From NCBI GenBank assembly GCA_000226015.1, contig JH154463.1, positions 85,457 through 129,839 on the forward strand: a DNA stretch of 44,383 nt. The letters run 5' to 3'. A program made the position numbers and the translations under genes. The first letter of the stretch is position 1. Each line of letters begins with the position of its first letter. Shown in pieces: positions 38,101-44,383 of the stretch. The stretch is from Mnemiopsis leidyi (taxonomy: Eukaryota > Ctenophora > Tentaculata > Lobata > Bolinopsidae). The notes under the pieces are model-generated. The model was not told where the DNA came from, did no database searches, and was given only the letters and a program-made list of their open reading frames with translations.

Positions 38101-41100
38101 TAAATTAAAGGCCACGTGATCCAAAAATAAATTTTCATTCGAAAAATTGAACAAGGTATTTGCTACATTCAACATCCTCAACAAATTTATCTGACTAACT
38201 GTTTTCCGCTATAATATTTTGAAATCTCGTGATTACAGCCTGATCTACAAGGCCAAATATCGGGAACAAATATTTGCCGTCCCCCTGTAGTAGAGAGTGG
38301 CAGTCCACAATAGGCTTTTTCTTGAAATGGCAGACAAAGTCGAACTAAATTGTTACAGTCTAGTACGATATTTCAGTGTACTGGAGATCCAGGGTATTGT
38401 GTCAAAAGTTTGTGTTGTTGGAAAGTTTTGTCCTTACACACAGATAGGAACAAGACATTGTTTACACAGTATCAACATGTTGTTATTTGTACACACTTAC
38501 CTGTGCACGGATTACACAGATCACAACAACAGCTAGCAGTAGGAAAGTAGTCAGCTCTAACCCTGCTCTAATTTCAGTTGTACTCCCTGGAGTTCTAGTG
38601 TTCTTGTACTTCTTGCTCCTATCTAACTACCTCCTTTGCATCATCATCAAACCTCAGCAAATTCCTGAACAGGTAAGTCCCTTTAGTCTTGCCGCTGTTC
38701 TCCATATTGTTAAATTTGGGGAAAAGGACTGACCAAGCTAAATTACATTTTGAATTTACCCGTTGCTGTCAAATTGCCGACTGTATCCCTGTGACAAACC
38801 TGTTGTGCTCTATGTAAACCAGCTAATCAGTAAAGTAATTGTCCGGGCTAGCTCTGATATTGGTCACACCTGGTCACAGGGGCTTCACTTTCTGTGTCGA
38901 CTGTCGGTACCGCTGTGATGTGAACTGTTTATATGGTACAACATTGAGTACACATTTTGTACGATTCAATTCTAGAATCTAGAACTAGAGCAGTAGAACT
39001 TGTTATTTCGGTTGAGATCTGGTTAGGTCACAGATCGGAATAACGTTTAAGTCCCACCTAACCAGATGATGATTTTAACACGCGAGTAATCATGCATGTT
39101 CCCCGCGAGTATTGTTTTATAGACCATGTGGCGCGCACGCGTGTTCACTAACGCACCATGCATGGCAATTGGATTTAAAGAGGCTGTTTTTTCCGCGATA
39201 TTTCTACCTGCGCTACGTTTCAGGCGGAACTACTGTTTTGTTATTAAAATCATTTTCTATTTTATACAATTTAATTTTGTTTAATATCATTCATGAAATG
39301 TTGCTGGATTACAATATAGAGTCCGATCATAGAAGTCTAAATGCGACATAATTTAATTTTCGAATTTCTGTTTTCACCAAGACATATCGTCAAACTGTCG
39401 GATATAAATTTGAACAGTAACTCTTATCTTCTCTTACATTTCAGTATAATCTGACCACGGCGGAGATAGCACAGTTCATGATTCAGCCGAACAGCAAGGT
39501 TTCTCTTTTCTTTCCCATATAGATTTACCATCTTATCTCTAGAAACAGATTGCTGTGATTTTATCCCTCACTGCGACAAGCAGAACTGATAAGAAGAAAC
39601 CTTGGACGTTAAAAACATGACATTTTTCCAAACTTCAGGGTAGTTACCAAGCTCTGGCAACACTGACACGTGACTACGTCAAAGCCAGACCGGACTTGCA
39701 GGTCCGGGAACGAGATTACCGTCACGGTGGTTTGAGGATCTGCGAGAGGTGCAGCATCATAAAACCGGACAGATCACACCACTGTGGTATTTGTAACCGG
39801 TATGTATAAAACCGGTAACCGGTCCATCAAACTGGTTGCGAATGTGGAATTGGTCTTGTTTCTGTGTTTTCCGGTTTCTAACAAATGGGGTTCCTCACTG
39901 TCCTTTAAATAGAAATACTGAGTCTGTACTCTAAATCTAATTTACAAGCCTGTTAATTATCCACTTCAGTACTCAATGACTTCTATCCATGTTTTTTCAA
40001 TGACTTCTATCCATGTCTCTAAATTCTATTCCATTCCCAGCTGTGTGTTAAGGATGGATCATCATTGTCATTGGGTGAACAACTGTATACACGAGGGTAA
40101 CCACAAGTACTTTATACAATGTATAACAACAGCTTGTCTGATATGTGTAGTTACAATAATACACTACTCTATCAATATTGCTTGCTCTGCATGCAAGGTA
40201 ATAACCTTCCAAACTATTCTCTAAACGATTTAACCGCCCTCTTTCATTCTGTCAATTTTCGTTATCAACTTACCAATCTCTCAAACTAACCACTTATTTT
40301 AGAATTCTGAATAGCAAACATTTCTTCAGGAAATACCAAGTGCCGATAAGGTACAATTAACAGTTTGTGCCCTGCTCTATTCAGCTACAGGACTCTCTTT
40401 GCTGATTTCACTTTTCATGATGTTCCTCACCCTGGATCATTGTACCAATCTGTTTCGGGGACAGACTAGTTACGGTGGGTGTAATTTCGTCTTAATTTGC
40501 CACTCCTAATGAATGAATTTTCAACTTATCAAGAACTTATCGAGTCTAAATGAAAGCCCCAAAATTAACGACAATTTCCTTACAGAAAGAGTATACGACA
40601 GAGATCACTATAACAGAGGGTGGAAGAAGAATTTCCGTGATGTCATGGGACAGAATCTGCTTCAGTGGCTGTGTCCCATAGCTCCTTCCAAACTAACAGC
40701 CGAACAGGAACCTCTTATAGTCACTGTCACTGAACAGTCCTCAAACAACTGGTAAGTTCCCCCAATCCCCCAAGGTCTTCTTATTCCAATTTACAATACA
40801 ATACAGAAGTATTCTTCATGGACAGCACACATAGTAGCTTCTATCCACAAATTTAGACATCTCAAACCAAACTACGGTCAGTTTCCACCCTTCCCGCCTC
40901 GCAGGAAGAGCACGCCAGACAGCAAGCTGTACACCCAGTACTACATGGAGGAGAAGGACGACTCCTCCCCCTCCAGACACTCCCGCCACAGCACCAGCAG
41001 CGAGGAGAGGACGGTCGGAGTGGAGGACGAGTACGGGGAGGAAACACTCAGCTTGCATCACGGACAATCCGGTCAGACCGAGCCCGGGCTCGTTGCTCGT

Positions 41101-41136
41101 GTGCGGACTCCAAGTTCGGTCGGGGATGATAAGTGA
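35130..41136 (+). CDS. DHHC-type palmitoyltransferase (ZDHHC family)
   Basis: Nine exons: 35130-35211, 36107-36175, 38578-38672, 39445-39498, 39639-39799, 40041-40197, 40330-40474, 40586-40751 and 40905-41136 (TGA), 386 aa with all phases consistent. Order: TM1 (about 8-26), TM2 (about 53-75), the DHHC cysteine-rich domain (about 128-172), then TM3 and TM4 and a long hydrophilic Ser/Glu-rich tail. Zinc-binding and catalytic residues are intact: [18 protein letters not shown] with catalytic Cys163, and NNC. These enzymes S-acylate proteins on cytosolic cysteines at Golgi, ER or plasma membrane. Oddities: DHHC is followed by His-Trp instead of the usual Pro-Trp, the usual DPG after TM2 is absent, and the TTxE motif appears as TSYE. 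The paralogue is not assigned. An AG sits two bases before the ATG (GTTCCAG-AA-ATG). Confidence 0.95.
35335..35470. repeat. Second copy of the TTTGACCA dispersed repeat
   Basis: Similar to 15175-15330: GACCAT words, GACACCC, ACGTAGGC, AAAAGATCG and TCTTAC in the same order. It lies in the first intron of the DHHC gene. Boundaries are approximate. Confidence 0.55.
36176..37477 (+). other. First part of DHHC intron 2, no gene supported
   Basis: The open frame 36994-37323 contains a fairly coding-looking end (from ATG 37165, ending [15 protein letters not shown]) but has no family, acceptor or continuation. It is not called. Nothing else was supported. Confidence 0.35.
37478..37632. repeat. AGATCTGTATAT / CTGCAGATC palindromic repeat cluster
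   Basis: Repeated AGATCTGTATAT units interleaved with CTGCAG make a strongly self-complementary block (for example AGATCTGTATATAATATATACAGATCT near 37561), flanked by two copies of TATATATTATTGCA. It lies in intron 2 of the DHHC gene. Open frames over it on both strands are repeat artefacts. Confidence 0.85.
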
Positions 41137-41504
41137 GGGAGATAGAGTGGAGCTCTTAGGATTGAAAATGAAAATTTGTCGTGTTGAAAGTAAAAAGTTT
41201 GAACTAAAGACAAAATTGCTTTGAAGCAAAATGAAAATGCTTTGGATCGAAAATGAGTATTTCCGGAAAATACGGTGAATTCTAATTGGGTCGAATATCC
41301 AGAATCGACATCTTAAAGTGAAAGGCAAAAAAGTATATTGAAATTACTTTATTGAGGGTTTTAACAATAGATATGAAAAAATCGTGTTTTTAACATGACT
41401 GATATAGGTGTCGAATCGTTAGTAAAGCAAGGTTTGTTTTGAAAATTTCTGGATTATCCTGTTTTAGGGTTTGATATTGCAGTGTACTTATGACTTATGT
41501 GTAG

Positions 41505-42070
41505 AGTTGATATCAAAATGTTGATATTTGACTGTAGTTATGAGTGGTGTTGATAATGCAGTGTAGTTATGTGTAGTGTTGATATTGCAGTGTAGTTATG
41601 TGTAGTGTTGATATTGCGGTGTTGGTATGACAGTGAAGTTATGTGTAGCTAGTGCTAGCTAGTGTGCCATAATTCCAGTTGGTGTCTGTCTGTGTTTGTT
41701 TATTTCTTGTGGTACCATCACTATAAGCTTGAAGACTGGGTGCAGTAATGCCCCAGAGGATTTGTAGCATTTTCGATGCTGACTAAGCTTACCTGATCCT
41801 CTCCAACATGATTTTGTTCTCAAATTCATTCAACTCAGTCACATTATCACTTGGAAATGAAGGTGGACCCTTTGGTGCACGTTAGCAATAGGCAATGACG
41901 ATTGGATAATGAGTTAAGGTCAGTTGATCCGCTTTCCCGGCTAAACCTTTTGTATATGCTGTGTTGATATTGCTGTGTTGATATTAAATTTACAGTGTAG
42001 TTTTGTGCAGTGTTGATATTGCAGTGTAGTTTTGTGCTGTATAGTTATGATCAGTGTTGATACTTCAATG
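41505..42070. repeat. Two clusters of a ~29-bp GTGTAGTTATGTGTAGTGTTGATATTGCA repeat
   Basis: Imperfect tandem copies of GTGTTGATATTGCAGTGTAG followed by TTATGTGTA occur at 41505-41660 and again at 41960-42070. They lie in the probable 3' UTR or downstream flank of the DHHC gene. The words GTGTAGTT and TTGATATTGCAG dominate. Confidence 0.85.
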
Positions 42071-42590
42071 TTCTATAACACCGTGGGTTTCGTTAGTTTG
42101 TTTGCTGAAGTGAAATAATTAGACCTGTTTGCTTTTGATTAATTGTTTTGATATATTTCTTGTAATATTTAAAAAGATCAAGTGGAATCAATACGTTTCC
42201 GATTTGTTTAACACATGTAAAAGTGTCACCAAGATGACATAATGTTGTACATGTAACTCAAACTAACTGATAGATCAGCGTTCTTGTCCTCTTTGTCATT
42301 TTTTAAGACTGTCTTCTGTATTTGAGAAATTTGTCTTGATCTTATCCGAACCATATTTTCCTTGAAAGTCCGAGACTTTGTAAAACTTCTCCGACAAAAG
42401 TCTGTTTACCTACATCATAACAGAAGAGTATAAATATTATTTATAATTAACAAACTTTAAATCAAATTGTTTTTAACAAGACCCTCTGTGGTCTGATGTA
42501 TACTTTCTTGAAGATTTGATTTCTTTATTAATGTGAAATTTTATTTTGATTTTCTTAGTTGTTTTTAAATCTGTGCATGTTAAATTAACT

Positions 42591-42596
42591 AATAAA
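42591..42596 (+). terminator. Possible DHHC-gene poly(A) signal
   Basis: AATAAA about 1.45 kb after the stop; another lies at 43000-43005. Which is used, if either, cannot be told from sequence. Confidence 0.35.
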
Positions 42597-43349
42597 CACT
42601 AAACATGCGTTGAGATTGTCTTTGTGAGCGTTAAAACCAGAATCTTAAGAGCAATTTACATAGAAATTATAGCCGGTTTTTTCCACTGTTGCCTGTTAAC
42701 CGATTTTGTAGCTTTGTAAAATCTGTGTGTTTTTTTCCTTTGCTGTTCAGACTTGTATTTTTGAGGTTTGAAGATAGCAAGTTTCACTTACATATCCTCG
42801 AACATCACTGAATTTGATGGTTTGGAATGGTAAATCCTGTTTTTGATTGTTTTGATTTTTATTTCAAACATTTTCTGAACTTATTTTGGTGTTTTAGTAT
42901 AATACACAAACTGCTAACTCATGTTTTTTGAAAATTCTAATTCCTGCGACGCAATATAATACAAAAAGCACAATACATTTAACAACTTGCGATTCTTTAA
43001 ATAAACCGTACACTGCGCATAATAAAACTTCATAAATCAAAAATTTAGATAAATTAGATCAAATAAAATGTTAGAATCTAGTCACTCGAGCCAAACGACT
43101 GTCAAATTCTATGGTTAATGATAAAACAGAATGAATGTCATCAGTTATCATGGCAAGATACCATCCAAGGCTTCTTAATGAAAAGAAGAAATTGATCATT
43201 GTCATTAGGATTGTGCGCCGAAAATTTTACCAATTTTCAAAATTTGACTTTGCCGGTTTGTCACAGCCATGACTTTTGAGGTAGAGTAAAAATATTTCAC
43301 TTATCACTAGTTCAGACTTTGAACTTTTGATTCATCATATGGTGGTTAC

Positions 43350-44111
43350 ATTTAGCCGAGGTCAAATTGAGGCTAACAGCATGTCTTTAAAGGTGGGTTT
43401 GCGACGTGATTATCGTTGCTTTTTAAGTAAAATATAAAGTGAATGGTATGTCAGTTCGAACCCTTGATCATTGCGATTTAGAATCTGAAGAAAAGAGGGA
43501 AGATTTCTCATTATGAGAGGGTAAAATGAGGCTAACAAAAAAGTCGCAAATTTTTCGTTGTTATTGCTTATAAATAAGAATTATGTGCTGACCCTGTCGT
43601 AAATACCTCCTCAGTTCACTATTGCTGCACCCTGGTCATCCGACCCCCGAATGTTAGGCATTTTAAGGAGGATTCAATGAGGCTAACTGATAGAAAGGGA
43701 CTATTTTTGCTTTTAGAAGTAGCTGGGGCTGGATATTACAAATATTTTTAGAACTTGAAGATATTTGTAAAATATCAATTTTGATTAGCGATCATATCAC
43801 ACGATTTTTGAGGGGAGAATGAGGCCAACCACTTATTGACATTATTTTTCAATACTTTTGGTGTAGGGTTTCGAATGTTGGAATCGAGGAAAGGTGATTA
43901 GTAAAATGAAATGTCAAATCTTGTGCATCACGTTACTGGAGGGCAAATTGAGGCTAACCGATGCACCAGCCACCTTTTTTGCAGTCATGTTCTAATAATA
44001 GGCATATTTATTCAAACTTGATAACGTTTATTAACGTAACAGCATGTTGAGGTATTATAATTAAGTGACCTAATGTAACAGAGCGTTCACTGAGGTTAAA
44101 ATGAGGCTAAC
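43350..44111 (+). repeat. Six-copy array of a conserved GAGG..AAA.TGAGGCTAAC box
   Basis: TGAGGCTAAC (one copy GAGGCCAAC) occurs at 43368, 43527, 43678, 43820, 43949 and 44102, spaced 159, 151, 142, 129 and 153 bp. Each is preceded by GAGG or GGAGG and an A-rich linker, giving a ~22-bp box. The spacers between boxes look unrelated at first sight. It could be an old satellite whose box is best preserved, or spaced binding sites. Confidence 0.75.
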
Positions 44112-44383
44112 TTTTTTTACAAGTTCACAGCTCCAACAATAGAAACAGGCCTAATCATTCCTGGAAATGATGAGAACTCGGATTTGGCTTGTTCAATTGG
44201 CTTTGTCAAAAGTAGACTAAAAATATGTCTACTGGCTGAACAATCAACTGGTGATCCCAGTATTTGGTAAATTATACTTGAAATTTCTTCCTCCACTGCT
44301 CACACTCTCTATAAAATTAAAAACCTTACTTCCCCTATTCTCAACTCAAGACACTTTGCCATAATCGCCAATTATATATAATC

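Overview
This is nuclear DNA from an animal: intron-rich, AT-rich, repeat-laden, with GT-AG splice sites and conserved protein families of motile cilia, sperm tail and centriole. The lineage cannot be fixed from sequence alone. A large nested gene and splice-acceptor-like AGs beside almost every start codon would suit an animal with spliced-leader trans-splicing (ctenophores, hydrozoans and tunicates are examples), but this is inference. There is one 13-base N gap at 32694-32706. Layout: 1-2170 is repeat and unassigned sequence. From 2175 to 22534 (+) lies a multi-exon gene whose conserved part (5818-22534) is the C-terminal coiled coil of ODF2/cenexin. Its last splice step spans a 13.4-kb intron. 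That intron holds two large in-phase candidate alternative terminal exons (8802-9338 and 11257-12408), a hairpin MITE, a CCCTGCCC minisatellite, a 47-bp satellite, a tRNA-derived SINE with a target-site duplication, an intronless antisense gene for a secreted cysteine-rich protein (18472-19473, -), and a TA-flanked foldback element. From 24273 to 29880 (-) is a compact same-strand run of cilium genes: RIIAD1 (29880-29015), DNAJB13 (28288-26477, five exons, 316 codons), an unrecognised 69-aa ORF (26092-25883) and SPAG8-like (25325-24273). A possible further small gene (32026-31720) lies upstream on the same strand. From 30.2 to 34.6 kb are decayed non-LTR retrotransposon pieces, MITE-like inverted repeats and CpG-dense patches. 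From 35130 to 41136 (+) is a complete nine-exon DHHC palmitoyltransferase gene. The window ends with short tandem repeats and a degenerate array of a conserved GAGG...TGAGGCTAAC box spaced about 130-160 bp (43350-44111). How the genes relate: ODF2 (centriole appendage / outer dense fibre), DNAJB13 (radial-spoke co-chaperone), RIIAD1 (RIIa docking protein, by family) and SPAG8 (axonemal microtubule-associated) all point to the ciliary axoneme and basal body. The minus-strand run therefore looks like a functional cluster, possibly an operon. The DHHC enzyme is an integral-membrane S-acyltransferase with no obvious link to them. Exon coordinates were derived by hand from splice sites, reading phase and family similarity; none has been checked against transcripts.
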